Positions 59,501 to 64,000 of a stretch of 64,000 nucleotides of DNA are shown piece by piece. Each line of letters begins with the position of its first letter. Within the stretch, counting starts at the first letter, position 1. A program made the position numbers and the translations under genes. A model generated the notes under the pieces. That model was not told where the DNA came from. It was given only the letters and a program-made list of their open reading frames with translations, and made no database searches. Source of the DNA: Bolinopsis microptera. Its lineage: Eukaryota > Ctenophora > Tentaculata > Lobata > Bolinopsidae. The stretch lies in the NCBI RefSeq assembly GCF_026151205.1, contig NC_087078.1, positions 16,507,118 through 16,571,117 on the forward strand, in the 5' to 3' direction.

Positions 59501-62297
59501 CAATACTTTTCATAATATAGGAACTGAAATTAAGAACATTCTAGTCTAATCTGAGGAATAAACACCCACCTGCTGGCTAAGCGGTTGCTCTGTGATAAGG
59601 AGGTATAGTATTAGAACTGACTCTGTTAGATCCGTGATGCCTGGAACTAGAGGAGGCATGTCTGGCTTGTTGCCACTGAGTAGACTTATCAGCGTGTTGT
59701 TCAGTGACACTAAACTTGGAGACTGAGGGATCGGAGGTTAACCAAGTGATTATTTTTCAGAAAAATTGTGGGAATATCAGACTGAAATTATCTACATTAT
59801 ACTGATACTTATGCGTAACAGAATGTATACACATGAAATTTAAAAAATGGAATTTAAAAAACCCAGTACCCATATTAGCCAGCCGGTGCTTAAGACATTT
59901 CCGTATTTACTAAAACTATTTTCAACTTCCAATAAAAAATACACAAATACTGCAGTTTATTTGAAATATGTACCAGTGAGTGTGGTAAGAGAGCTCCGAG
60001 GTGCGGATGAGATGATCTGTAGAAATTCACGTACTCCTCAAATCCACCTAAATAACAAAATATGTTAATCTGGACGGAGTAGTAACAGAGGGTTACTATC
60101 TGATTAACTACCACCTAACGTAATATGTCATAATCAGGTTCAGTATTGATGATTATAAATTAAGAAATATACTTGGAATTCAAGGTCCTCTCACACCCAA
60201 ATTTCTACATGGTTAAATAAAATGACTGGGATAGCGAGTGTACCTTAAAAACCAAATAACTAGAAAAAAAGTAATATCAAAACTTTGTGAAACCAAATTT
60301 GTTTTGACTTCAATTTGTTCTTCCTAAATTTCTAAGGGTAGTTATAAGTTAAGTTATAATAAGTTATAAGTTATTAGTTAAGTTATGAAACCTGCACAGG
60401 AGATATGATGGATAACATCAGCGAGTTTCTGGCACACAACTCTGTTGTGAACATCCAGTTGTAGTTCACAGTGTACCAAGTGTAAAACTTGTAGTGTACT
60501 TTCACACAACTCTGAATACAGGGTGGTCATTTCGAGGTATGGGTTAAGTGTCAATTTTGCGGGGGATAAGAAGTGTGCGGGGAATATTTTTGCATCCCGT
60601 AAATTGAACTGTAGGAAGGACACGAAAAGGAAAAAAGCAAGTAACAACATAAATATCTGGAGGTTTATTGAAACAGATAAGGGATGTGATAGTGTGCTGG
60701 CAACAGAAGCTTTAAAAAAACATGTTATGTGTTAACTGTCTTCAAAAACAGGTAAATCGCTTTTGCAGCTGTGTAAAACCTTTAGATGCAGTCATCTGAG
60801 AAGGCTGCAGCTCCTTAACCGTCATATTGTCGAGGAGAGGAAGACCGAATGCTCCGCCATTAACCTCGTTCAGCATAACGTTCAGCATGTACTCCCAGTC
60901 TTCATTCGTCTGTAATTTCAGGTCCTGTTACACTTTTAGTTTGCCTACTTTGAAATATCTTTAATTAAAGGGTTCACATTTAGGGCATAAGGCGGATGCT
61001 GTCAAACTGTTACTTTAAATTTCAATTTCACTTTCACTTTCACTACCTGGGAGTGTCTAGTACGTCGTATAGTAGGATCGTGCAGTGTAACCGAGGAATG
61101 ATCATGACCTCCTCGTACGCCTGAAGATAATCAAGGAACTGTTAAATTGCAATTTAGTTAAAGAATGTAATTAAATTAAATCCTACAGGACAAGGAGAAA
61201 ATGTATAAAACGATAGGATCACATGAATATCGTAATATATAAATAGATTTTCCATTGACTTGAAATGCTCACATTTCACAAGGTACTGGCAGCTAGATTT
61301 TTTTAGAGAAAGCTTTCAAAAGTATAAAATCACCAAAATAGGGGTCATACATCCGGAATCCGGATCCAGACGGCACTGTATAGGCTACCAATATGCGTGC
61401 CAATTGGTGTTCAATAAAAAAGGTAACATAACTTGGGCAACTACCCAACAACTATGTTTCACTTGTTAACATACCGACAAACTCAAGAAGAGCAGCTTTA
61501 AGCACCTCCCAGGAGTCCATATCAGTGTTAGAAAGAAACAGTCTGACCAGGATTCTGTAGAAACACTCGCTGTTGGGGTGTAAGGCGTTCATTCCCGCCA
61601 CCACATTCTTTATAACGGGGTCACGTGCTACTGTCGGGATCTAACAACAACAAGATACAAGATACAACAACAACAAGCTAATTAACATTATAGTTATATT
61701 CAATAAAATGTCTATAAAATTCCTATAAAATTCTTTTAAAGGCTTTTCCTAGAATTGCAAGTTTGGACTACATGCCGGGCATTCGACTTTACAACAGGAC
61801 AACTGTAAGTCTGATACCAGCAGGGTTGAAAGTTCGTTGAGCAGGATTTGTCCGAGGGAACAATACATCACTGCAATACAATACATTGCAATACAGTTAC
61901 ACTACATTGCAATACACTGCTATACATCACTATATCTCGTATCAGTGGTGTACCTTATTCTATGGCTCACGTAGTATCAAAATATGAACAATGCCCTTAC
62001 ACCCTCAAAGTTCACAGAGTAACAAACCTCGCAATAATGATTGAGACCGTCCTGTTCACGCAAAACAAAGGCTTCAGGGAGAGAAAAAGAAATTTGCGCC
62101 GCCAGTATGTCCTCTGAACTGCTCCTGGGAAAAGTAAGTCAAAAGAGGGTTATATCAGTCAGAAATTACAATTTTATTCAAAAATTGATTGCATCTTCGA
62201 GCGAACAAGATTTAAATGTGGAATCTGACCTTTTTCTAGGTTTCTTGTTAGCAGGTTTACTGATGATCTCCTTGTCATGAAGTATTAGTCGCACCAT
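28884..62297 (-). CDS. ANAPC1: Anaphase-promoting complex subunit 1, 24 exons, 5' end missing
   Basis: APC1 is the scaffold subunit of the nuclear ubiquitin ligase that drives mitotic exit. From 5' to 3' on the minus strand I place exons at 62297-62230, 62124-62028, 61640-61475, 61120-61047, 60924-60820, 60608-60392, 60047-59974, 59722-59570, 59402-59288, 59078-58841, 58698-58581, 58200-57978, 36689-36585, 36354-36262, 35771-35559, 35375-35246, 34931-34793, 32888-32728, 32354-32243, 32137-32038, 31825-31731, 31545-31404, 30231-30094 and 29787-28884. Codon phase is continuous across these joins. Recognised stretches include [56 protein letters not shown] and DEHTNTPCY, all in the family's order through the PC repeats. 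The family's ~700 N-terminal residues are mostly absent here: they either lie beyond 64000 or have diverged. The intron of about 21.3 kb after 57978 hosts two plus-strand receptor genes. Confidence 0.93.
30094..30231 (-). CDS. ANAPC1: ANAPC1 exon
   Basis: Acceptor TTCCCAG, donor CCTAG/GTAAGT. It encodes [20 protein letters not shown] and [14 protein letters not shown], the segment between GGGRYTL and the histidine-rich HLQALRHL block of the family. Confidence 0.93.
30270..31113. mobile_element. 844-bp inverted-repeat element in an ANAPC1 intron
   Basis: The ends are GGCAACTCGGTAATGTAGCT and its near-exact inverse. Subterminal arrays of an 11-bp unit, GGCACGGTTAA, run inward from both sides (about 30295-30470 and 30940-31090). 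No convincing target duplication is seen. An open frame inside (30745-30506, minus strand) has no recognised domain. Confidence 0.8.
30462..30514. repeat. Perfect 25-bp-arm hairpin inside the element
   Basis: CACGGTTAGGGAACAAAGCT plus GAGGT, an AAT loop, then the exact inverse. The arms contain one GCACGGTTA unit, so the hairpin may mark an inner element end. Confidence 0.8.
31404..31545 (-). CDS. ANAPC1: ANAPC1 exon
   Basis: Encodes [12 protein letters not shown] and, after a linker, [17 protein letters not shown], the highly conserved PC-repeat helix preceding RYTL. Acceptor TTGCCAG, donor GGCAG/GTAGGA. Confidence 0.94.
31731..31825 (-). CDS. ANAPC1: ANAPC1 exon
   Basis: Encodes [20 protein letters not shown], matching the family's NLETCLSVVLLSLAMVMAG block. 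Acceptor TTTCCAG, donor ACAG/GTAACT. Confidence 0.93.
32038..32137 (-). CDS. ANAPC1: ANAPC1 exon
   Basis: Encodes [20 protein letters not shown], matching ACLSLGFRFAGSEN of the family. Acceptor TTTCAG, donor CAGCAG/GTTTAT. Confidence 0.92.
32243..32354 (-). CDS. ANAPC1: ANAPC1 exon
   Basis: Encodes [20 protein letters not shown] and, later, [10 protein letters not shown], equivalent to QAHVYIIAG. Acceptor ATTCAG, donor GCTG/GTTAGT. Less conserved than its neighbours, but phase agrees on both sides. Confidence 0.85.
32377..32720. repeat. GACA/GACAGA microsatellite and ATTAGACA minisatellite
   Basis: About 190 bp of (GACAGA) and (GACA) units, followed by ~20-bp units such as ACATACATTAGACAGACATT. 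It fills nearly the whole intron between the ANAPC1 exons at 32354 and 32728. Confidence 0.95.
32728..32888 (-). CDS. ANAPC1: ANAPC1 exon
   Basis: Encodes [20 protein letters not shown], then [20 protein letters not shown] and [14 protein letters not shown], a clear match to the family's LLRTLARCLILWDDILPNSKWV segment. Donor GAG/GTACTG abuts the microsatellite. Confidence 0.95.
33249..34028. mobile_element. Partial hAT-like element (truncated right end)
   Basis: Starts CAAAGGCACATATTAGGTGC and is nearly identical to 37803 to about 38578, but passes into TTAGGG repeats before the right terminal repeat. Contains the same tandem GGGCCTGGGTCACGGTCCCG units. Confidence 0.8.
34028..34306 (+). repeat. 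Interstitial TTAGGG / AGGGTC array
   Basis: Runs of (TTAGGG)n interrupted by GGGTCAGGG and GGTCCTGGG variants. A shorter run is at about 33180-33245. The unit is the animal telomere repeat, but here it sits inside a mobile element. Confidence 0.95.
34460..34660. repeat. Minisatellite of ~15-bp units in an ANAPC1 intron
   Basis: Degenerate units CATTACACCAGTAT and AACATTACACCTGT. The same repeat resumes on the other side of the inserted element (about 32905-32950), so the element landed inside this array. Confidence 0.85.
34793..34931 (-). CDS. ANAPC1: ANAPC1 exon
   Basis: Encodes [12 protein letters not shown], then [20 protein letters not shown] and [11 protein letters not shown], matching LYQYMVGG through the TCPGATLALAMIYLKT block. 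Acceptor TCTACAG, donor ACAG/GTTATT. Confidence 0.94.
35246..35375 (-). CDS. ANAPC1: ANAPC1 exon
   Basis: Encodes [20 protein letters not shown] and then [20 protein letters not shown]. It matches PGPEMEYCTDRESYSLAAGLALGMV in the family. Donor GACAG/GTTAGT. Confidence 0.95.
35559..35771 (-). CDS. ANAPC1: ANAPC1 exon
   Basis: Encodes [17 protein letters not shown] and [20 protein letters not shown], two of the strongest APC1 signatures. Acceptor CTACAG; donor CCAG/GTTCGA is weak but required by phase. Confidence 0.95.
36262..36354 (-). CDS. ANAPC1: ANAPC1 exon
   Basis: Encodes [20 protein letters not shown] and [12 protein letters not shown], matching GLNGHLTKLATLNIHDYL and SIGLLLG of the family. 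Confidence 0.95.
36585..36689 (-). CDS. ANAPC1: ANAPC1 exon, downstream of the giant intron
   Basis: Encodes [20 protein letters not shown] and [11 protein letters not shown], matching GLKIAP...IDSAWIVYNKP and EYAGFLMALG. The acceptor CTGTACAG closes the intron of about 21.3 kb that begins at 57977. Confidence 0.95.
37249..37325 (+). other. Candidate unassigned plus-strand exon
   Basis: Between acceptor TTGTTCTAG and donor GATAAG/GTAAAA one frame is open: [20 protein letters not shown], then LLSDK. No family is recognised and the phase does not join cleanly to the next candidate. It may be part of an unknown nested gene or chance. Confidence 0.25.
37542..37615 (+). other. Candidate plus-strand exon, possibly 5' of receptor gene A
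   Basis: Between acceptor CCATGCAG and a strong donor GCAAG/GTGAGT one frame is open ([24 protein letters not shown]) and ends in phase 1, which would splice into the first SRCR exon at 39011. It has no ATG and no clear signal peptide. Confidence 0.3.
37803..38862. mobile_element. hAT-like non-autonomous element, 1060 bp
   Basis: Ends CAAAGGCACATATTAGGTGC and its near inverse (…TATGTGCCTCTG), with the 8-bp duplication GTAGCTAC on both sides (37795-37802, 38863-38870). Eight-bp duplications and CA-rG ends fit hAT. The interior has about ten ~25-bp units of GGGCCTGGGTCACGGTCCCG. No transposase is seen. A truncated sister copy is at 33249. Confidence 0.82.
39011..39316 (+). CDS. Gene A SRCR exon 1
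   Basis: Acceptor TTTTCAG, donor ATAG/GTATAA, phase 1-1. It encodes [54 protein letters not shown] and HSEDVFLQC. Six cysteines and the VCDD, ICRKMGY and [10 protein letters not shown] landmarks identify a scavenger receptor cysteine-rich domain. Confidence 0.9.
39011..48092 (+). CDS. Receptor gene A: (SRCR/TSP1)n-LDLa-7TM, nested in ANAPC1 intron
   Basis: Exons: SRCR 39011-39316, TSP1 40065-40235, SRCR 40333-40644, SRCR 41463-41768, TSP1 41971-42141, SRCR 42276-42581, TSP1 43130-43303, SRCR 44133-44438, and a 3-kb terminal exon 45043-48092. Every module exon begins after the first base of a codon and ends after a first base, so any combination splices in frame. The protein would be a cell-surface receptor whose modular N-terminus binds an extracellular ligand or matrix and whose 7TM domain should couple to G proteins. 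No signal-peptide exon is found; a candidate upstream exon is at 37542-37615. The second, shorter gene is 2 kb downstream on the same strand. I do not recognise a named family member with this architecture. Confidence 0.82.
40065..40235 (+). CDS. Gene A TSP1 exon 1
   Basis: 171 bp, phase 1-1. It encodes [20 protein letters not shown], then [19 protein letters not shown] and CNEDDCPG: the W-x5-C, R-x-R-x-C and six-cysteine pattern of a thrombospondin type 1 repeat. Confidence 0.93.
40333..40644 (+). CDS. Gene A SRCR exon 2
   Basis: 312 bp, phase 1-1. It differs from its siblings by [11 protein letters not shown], a two-residue insertion in the first strand. All six cysteines are kept. Confidence 0.9.
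40886..41314. mobile_element. ~430-bp MITE in a gene A intron
   Basis: Left end CCTTATCGGACATAATTGTC and right end GACAATTACGTCCGATAAGG form ~28-bp inverted repeats. No target duplication is evident. It occupies the place between SRCR 2 and SRCR 3 where a TSP1 exon would be expected from the alternating pattern. Confidence 0.72.
41463..41768 (+). CDS. Gene A SRCR exon 3
   Basis: Phase 1-1, six cysteines kept. It is the most diverged SRCR of gene A ([38 protein letters not shown]). Confidence 0.9.
41971..42141 (+). CDS. Gene A TSP1 exon 2
   Basis: 171 bp, phase 1-1: [48 protein letters not shown]. The acceptor is TCTTTATTAG. Confidence 0.93.
42276..42581 (+). CDS. Gene A SRCR exon 4
   Basis: Phase 1-1. 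It has [20 protein letters not shown] and [16 protein letters not shown]; the first acidic pair after the first cysteine is ND rather than DD. Confidence 0.9.
42849..43090. mobile_element. 242-bp hAT-like MITE made of CCGG-rich repeats
   Basis: Ends CAGTAAACGACCGG and CCGGTCGTTTACTG, with the 8-bp duplication TGTAATTA at 42841-42848 and 43091-43098. The inside is GGTACCGGGAATCCC repeats, then CCCGGTCCCGGT repeats. CAG/CTG ends plus an 8-bp duplication fit hAT. It ends about 40 bp before a TSP1 exon acceptor. Confidence 0.88.
43130..43303 (+). CDS. Gene A TSP1 exon 3
   Basis: 174 bp, phase 1-1. It has one extra residue near the end (CNEDETCPG in place of CNEDDCPG) and [11 protein letters not shown]. 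The acceptor is TCTTTTTCAG. Confidence 0.93.
43405..44097. mobile_element. Inverted-repeat element with GACAATTGACCCC ends and AGGGTC arrays
   Basis: Left end GGTACCGCGACAATTGACCC, right end GGGTCAATTGTCGCCCACCC, flanked by CAAATATG on both sides (8 bp). The interior is (AGGGTC)n and (TTAGGG)n. Same family as 32951-34459. It ends about 35 bp before the SRCR 5 acceptor. Confidence 0.82.
44133..44438 (+). CDS. Gene A SRCR exon 5
   Basis: Phase 1-1. It encodes [20 protein letters not shown] and [20 protein letters not shown], and ends CNGIG at donor ATCG/GTGAGA. It splices into the ectodomain/7TM exon. Confidence 0.9.
45043..48092 (+). CDS. Gene A ectodomain and 7TM exon
   Basis: Starts at acceptor CAATTTCAG in phase 1 ([11 protein letters not shown]) although the open frame extends upstream; the same acceptor is kept in gene B. 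About 1016 residues. A ~620-residue cysteine-rich, N-glycosylation-rich ectodomain contains LDLa-like modules ([13 protein letters not shown] about 45905; [16 protein letters not shown] about 46719; [14 protein letters not shown] about 46821). Seven hydrophobic segments follow from about 46911. Class A marks: FLCWVPF in TM6 (about 47830) and NPLLYN in TM7 (about 47947). The E/DRY position reads LVRFHG, so the acidic residue is lost. It ends TENVEMQEI. It resembles LDLa-bearing rhodopsin-like receptors of the GRL101/relaxin-receptor kind but has no leucine-rich repeats. Confidence 0.9.
49030..49290 (-). pseudogene. LINE reverse transcriptase C-terminal fragment, frameshifted
   Basis: On the minus strand LLYGSEVW, then [20 protein letters not shown], then [13 protein letters not shown] appear in different frames. 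They are in the order of the post-RT region of non-LTR retrotransposons (LLYGSE-W, FH-RCLR-IL, RV-N-DVL-R). Frameshifts between them show decay. Confidence 0.7.
49765..50005 (+). repeat. Tandem direct repeat of ~85 bp
   Basis: GGCTCATGAAACTAAACATA and the following ~65 bases occur at about 49769 and 49901. The ~50-bp spacer contains GCATGATTTTATCTTTTT, which also precedes the TSP1 exons, so a decayed TSP1 exon boundary may have been caught here. Confidence 0.8.
50161..50239 (+). CDS. Gene B signal-peptide exon
   Basis: ATG at 50161 encodes [20 protein letters not shown], a typical secretory signal, then ETSRDP. The donor CCAG/GTAAAT is in phase 1 and joins exactly to the TSP1 exon at 50440. 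Too short for routine gene calling, but well supported by phase and position. Confidence 0.75.
50161..56768 (+). CDS. Receptor gene B: signal peptide-(TSP1/SRCR)n-LDLa-7TM
   Basis: Exons: signal peptide 50161-50239, TSP1 50440-50646, TSP1 51856-52029, SRCR 52158-52457, TSP1 52734-52907, SRCR 53036-53341, terminal exon 53722-56768. All joins are phase 1. It is a tandem paralogue of gene A, close in the C-terminal exon, with fewer N-terminal modules and a deleted SRCR remnant at about 51627-51674. It is predicted to be a plasma-membrane receptor with extracellular N-terminus; ligand unknown. Like gene A it lies inside the ANAPC1 intron on the opposite strand. Confidence 0.85.
50280..50352 (+). 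repeat. Degenerate CTGCC/CCTGC repeat in gene B intron 1
   Basis: About 70 bp of CTGCCTGC, CTTCCTGC and CTCCCTGC variants with no function evident. Confidence 0.8.
50440..50646 (+). CDS. Gene B TSP1 exon 1 with a proline-rich insertion
   Basis: 207 bp, phase 1-1. [20 protein letters not shown] is canonical (CSASCGGG, unlike CSALCEGG elsewhere). The loop that is [11 protein letters not shown] in other modules is expanded with [13 protein letters not shown] before [12 protein letters not shown]. The insertion adds about 12 residues without shifting the frame. Confidence 0.9.
50742..50896. mobile_element. ~155-bp MITE-like inverted repeat
   Basis: TATAACACACATAACGCCGG near the left end pairs with GCCGGCGTTTTGTGTTATA at the right. 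The sequence between repeats GCACGAGGGATTATT-like words. Related AACCCCGGCAC and TGCCGGGATTATC patches near 51538-51600 suggest a larger decayed element. Confidence 0.55.
51627..51674 (+). pseudogene. Deleted SRCR exon remnant in gene B
   Basis: About 48 bp encoding [16 protein letters not shown] match the start of the SRCR exon at 52158. The sequence then jumps to TTTCATAACGTCATGTAAAT, which in gene A lies in the intron after SRCR 2 (about 40685). An internal deletion removed the rest of the exon and its donor; it also lacks an acceptor. Confidence 0.75.
51856..52029 (+). CDS. Gene B TSP1 exon 2
   Basis: 174 bp, phase 1-1: [49 protein letters not shown]. The [10 protein letters not shown] version is shared with gene B TSP1 exon 3 and absent from gene A. 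Confidence 0.93.
52158..52457 (+). CDS. Gene B SRCR exon 1
   Basis: 300 bp, phase 1-1. [20 protein letters not shown] is two residues shorter than its siblings in the first strand. Six cysteines are kept, and SD replaces DD after the first cysteine. Confidence 0.9.
52734..52907 (+). CDS. Gene B TSP1 exon 3
   Basis: 174 bp, phase 1-1. Almost identical to TSP1 exon 2 ([35 protein letters not shown]), so a recent local duplication is likely. Confidence 0.93.
53036..53341 (+). CDS. Gene B SRCR exon 2
   Basis: Phase 1-1. [40 protein letters not shown] and SDDVFLQC. It splices into the terminal exon. Confidence 0.9.
53722..56768 (+). CDS. Gene B ectodomain and 7TM exon
   Basis: Acceptor CAATTTCAG, phase 1 ([11 protein letters not shown]). 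About 1015 residues, same layout as gene A: Cys-rich and LDLa-bearing ectodomain, TM1 from about 55575, FLCWVPF at about 56502 and NPLLYN at about 56614. The E/DRY site is LVRAHG, against LVRFHG in gene A. Long stretches are identical to gene A, whereas the first ~80 residues and the cytoplasmic tail ([20 protein letters not shown] against [20 protein letters not shown]) differ. It ends TENVEMQQI. Confidence 0.9.
56769..57977. other. Gene B 3' flank, nothing else recognised
   Basis: AT-rich 3' flank of gene B inside the ANAPC1 intron. A short inverted pair, ATGAGGGAAT/ATTCCCTCAT, lies at about 57540-57592. No exon is seen on either strand. Confidence 0.5.
57978..58200 (-). CDS. ANAPC1: ANAPC1 exon, upstream of the giant intron
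   Basis: Encodes [35 protein letters not shown] and [10 protein letters not shown], matching QRTMALPVGRGMFTL through FHNGVAAG in the family. Donor ACTG/GTTAGT. Confidence 0.95.
58249..58572. repeat. Hexanucleotide microsatellite (AGTATC), ~54 units
   Basis: About 324 bp with rare variants (AGTATCGGT, CAGTAACAG). It fills almost the whole 380-bp ANAPC1 intron and starts about 8 bases inside the minus-strand donor at 58580. Open frames through it (DT, SV or IL dipeptide strings) are artefacts. Confidence 0.97.
58581..58698 (-). CDS. ANAPC1: ANAPC1 exon
   Basis: Encodes [20 protein letters not shown] and [10 protein letters not shown], aligned with WSEDLRVQDVRRLLQSAHPV and LSDHEFIEEK. Donor CAACAG/GTAGGC. 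Confidence 0.93.
58841..59078 (-). CDS. ANAPC1: ANAPC1 exon
   Basis: Encodes [20 protein letters not shown], matching the family's LPFGIALPIRDAI, followed by a diverged linker and [12 protein letters not shown]. Donor TTTTAG/GTAAGT. Confidence 0.92.
59288..59402 (-). CDS. ANAPC1: ANAPC1 exon
   Basis: Encodes [20 protein letters not shown] and [15 protein letters not shown], matching SSLAERLVVWMTNVG. Donor CTCG/GTCAGT is chosen over the nearer ATG/GTAACT because it alone keeps phase. Confidence 0.85.
59570..59722 (-). CDS. ANAPC1: ANAPC1 exon
   Basis: 51 codons, phase 0-0: [40 protein letters not shown], matching the LPGICERSRLVVLSIALYILG segment. Donor CAGCAG/GTGGGT. Confidence 0.9.
59974..60047 (-). 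CDS. ANAPC1: ANAPC1 exon
   Basis: Encodes [20 protein letters not shown] and LPHSL, matching LGPYVDHYYRDYPTLV. Both phases fit the neighbouring exons. Confidence 0.85.
60392..60608 (-). CDS. ANAPC1: ANAPC1 exon
   Basis: Acceptor with a long pyrimidine tract (TTCCTACAG). It encodes [17 protein letters not shown] and [20 protein letters not shown], aligned with FVLHLVYEELKLNTL. Donor TGCAG/GTTTCA. Confidence 0.9.
60820..60924 (-). CDS. ANAPC1: ANAPC1 exon (donor uncertain)
   Basis: Encodes [20 protein letters not shown] and then [13 protein letters not shown], matching the family's DDDWEYLLN. I end it at ATGACG/GTTAAG because that keeps phase 0 into the next exon. A longer end at 60780 would keep [13 protein letters not shown] but breaks phase. 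Confidence 0.75.
61047..61120 (-). CDS. ANAPC1: ANAPC1 exon
   Basis: Encodes [20 protein letters not shown] and RHSQ. This linker is diverged, but phase joins it cleanly to both neighbours, and it occupies the place of the family's basic linker before DWEYLLN. Confidence 0.75.
61475..61640 (-). CDS. ANAPC1: ANAPC1 exon
   Basis: Encodes [40 protein letters not shown] and [10 protein letters not shown], matching IPEIATSELV through SEWNLFVTCLMNMMG. Donor GTCG/GTATGT. Confidence 0.9.
62028..62124 (-). CDS. ANAPC1: Probable ANAPC1 exon
   Basis: Encodes [20 protein letters not shown] and [11 protein letters not shown] between acceptor TTCCCAG and donor GCGAG/GTTTGT. It aligns only loosely with the family (LELSNGSMVRI region), but phases fit both sides. 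Confidence 0.65.
62230..62297 (-). CDS. ANAPC1: Probable ANAPC1 exon, most 5' one seen
   Basis: Encodes [20 protein letters not shown] and RK after acceptor ATATTTCAG, donor AAAAAG/GTCAGA. The leading ATG directly follows an acceptor, so it is unlikely to be the start codon. Similarity is weak. Confidence 0.5.
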
Positions 62298-62299
62298 CT

Positions 62300-63014
62300 G
62301 AAATATCCTGGTTTAGAGAAATACGAACTGGTGGTGTAATATCATCAAGTTTGTAGGTTTTTGTCGCGCATATAACACAACCCCCAGCCCTCCAATTTAT
62401 TACACAATAACGGTCCCAATTTGTCTGATTTGGTATCACGGGGACGTAATACAGACTTCATAGCGCTCAGAGAATTGGTAGGAAGATTGGAATGTAGCCG
62501 ATAAGGTTGACTGCCCTGATAAATTTATTACGAAGGAGACCCCCTGGCCCCTTCTTTAAAAAATACCACTCTACTCCATATGGTAAATGAACCTTTCGAC
62601 CCCTATGATGTTATTGTTACAAGAATAGAAATGATTAAAAAACTGGTGAATAGTGCTGAAGTCTTCATGGACAAAACAATTAACGATCAGACCATAGCCA
62701 GTGATAGCAGTGAATATATGTTTTGTGAGAACATATACTGATATAATATAATAACCAAAACAATAGATGGGATAGTCTCCTTCATTCATTCAAACTAAAC
62801 AAATCCATGTGCACAATCTGGATTTCTATCTCAGCATACATGTAAACTAAAGAACATAAGGTCAGTACAAAGAAGACATTCTTACACATAATATACAGAA
62901 TCAAAAGGTTGACAATAAGGTCGGCAGATCTAACAATAAGCTTAGGGTGGCCCGTGCCACTAATCATTAATACAATACAGCACAATCCCCAACATTTCTT
63001 GGTATTTTGTTTAG
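62300..63014. other. Gap between ANAPC1 exons and the class C receptor
   Basis: About 0.7 kb, AT-rich. I found no further ANAPC1 exon and no start exon for the plus-strand receptor. Minus-strand frames at 62571-62985 have no recognised motif. Confidence 0.5.
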
Positions 63015-64000
63015 GATTGCTCGCATCTGTTTAAAAACTGAACACACGCTGGCTCGGTTACCTCTAGTTCTCAGCCTGCTACTGGCTTCCTGTGCCAGTT
63101 CAGCCTGTTTTGGTAGAGCTATTGATGAACCTATAGAATACCTAGATGGAGACTACATAGTGGCAGCGATATTTAAAATAGGCAGCTTCATACAAACGAG
63201 CCCGGACAACCAAACACATCCTGACGGATACTGTCTTAACTATACAGATAAGTCTTTCTGGGGCATTCAGCGAGCGTTAACTTTCCGGAGGACAATGTTG
63301 GCAGAGATAAATCGTCTTAGGTACAATTTTATATCTTTAGGGTTTTCATGCATAATAATTTATTACTTACATACATAATTATGTATTTCAAACAGCGCGA
63401 AGTAATATCTTCCTATGTGTATAATATCTCCCGTAGTTTTTTACCCGTCAAGCTCTGTAATAGCCGTGTTGGTGATGACCAGTGATACTGATAGCATGAC
63501 TTTAGAGAAGTAACCACTAGCTACCTTTCCTAAGAATCTTACTACGTTATGGAAGTGTGAACAATACTGTCTAGATCTTAGCTTCACCAATAGAGATTAA
63601 CTCCTTTGGGAAAATGCCCCCAAGCCATCAAACAGTCTAAGAGCTCAATGCTCTTTCTTTTGCTTGCTGTAAATATATTGAAAATGTATGCTAATACTTA
63701 GTCAGAAGTAGTCAGTTAGTAAGATAAGATAAAAAGTCTAACAGAAGTCTAACCATAATTTCCCTCCAGGTTAAAAGGGATCACCCTGGGATACGAGATT
63801 TACATCAACTGTGACAGTGGTATCGTCACAAACAGAATTTCTAACAAGCTCGTAACAAATGAAAAAGTTGTCGGCGTTATAGGGATTGACCACGGACTTT
63901 ACTCCGAATTATTTGCACGACAGACCACCTCGTTTTACATTCCAACGGTTACCTACATTTACAACGACAAAACTCTGATGGATCAGAAACAGTTTCCAAC
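63015..64000 (+). CDS. Class C GPCR (mGluR/CaSR-like), 5' part, cut by window end
   Basis: Exon 63015-63320 (acceptor TTGTTTAG, donor CTTAG/GTACAA) encodes a hydrophobic signal-like stretch, LPLVLSLLLASCASSACF, then IEYLDGDYIVAAIFKIGSFI, the DGD-xx-xGG-xFP start of the class C Venus flytrap domain. Exon 63770-64000 (acceptor CCCTCCAG) continues LKGITLGYEIYINCDSG, EKVVGVIGIDHGLYSELFAR and IPTVTYIYND...QKQFP. These match VVAIIGP-SS and IPQISYAST--LSDK--FP of metabotropic glutamate and calcium-sensing receptors. No in-frame ATG lies in the first exon, so a start exon is upstream. The 7TM part is outside the window. Opposite strand to ANAPC1. Confidence 0.82.

Overview
The window is metazoan nuclear DNA. 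It has spliceosomal introns (GT..AG), tRNA-derived SINE heads, an LTR retrotransposon, hAT-like and other inverted-repeat elements, TTAGGG-type arrays, and genes for animal extracellular modules (SRCR, thrombospondin type 1, LDL-receptor class A) joined to 7TM receptors. The APC1 protein is recognisable but divergent from vertebrates. I suspect a non-bilaterian or fast-evolving invertebrate and cannot name the species.

Layout. (1) 1-19141 is a stack of mobile elements. Two tandem copies of a ~4.3-kb long-inverted-repeat (foldback) element lie head to tail. The second is split by a Ty1/copia retrotransposon (LTRs 5506-5695 and 16084-16273, 5-bp target duplication). The copia reverse transcriptase is in turn split by a 5.0-kb palindromic element that carries MITEs, tRNA-like sequences and a LINE remnant. 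The first foldback copy preserves the empty copia insertion site. (2) 19142-28883 is AT-rich DNA with no convincing gene: a decayed LINE endonuclease piece, a MITE, hairpins and GC-rich repeat islands. (3) 28884-62297, minus strand, holds 24 exons of ANAPC1, the largest subunit of the anaphase-promoting complex; its N-terminal exons were not found. (4) ANAPC1 has one intron of about 21.3 kb (36690-57977). Inside it, on the plus strand, lie two tandem receptor genes built as alternating SRCR and TSP1 modules, then a cysteine-rich/LDLa ectodomain and a rhodopsin-type 7TM domain. (5) At 63015-64000, plus strand, are the first recognisable exons of a class C (metabotropic glutamate/calcium-sensing type) receptor, cut by the window edge.

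How the parts fit. ANAPC1 is a housekeeping cell-cycle gene whose big intron hosts opposite-strand, tandemly duplicated receptor genes. In these receptors every N-terminal module is one exon with phase 1 at both ends, while the whole ectodomain plus 7TM unit is a single ~3-kb exon. This layout allows modules to be gained and lost: gene A keeps five SRCR and three TSP1 exons. Gene B keeps three TSP1 and two SRCR exons plus a deleted SRCR remnant, and it has a signal-peptide exon. Several small transposons sit in the introns of both receptor genes and of ANAPC1.

Exon limits come from reading frame, GT/AG sites and phase continuity, not from transcripts. Homology calls are from recognised family sequence, not from a search.
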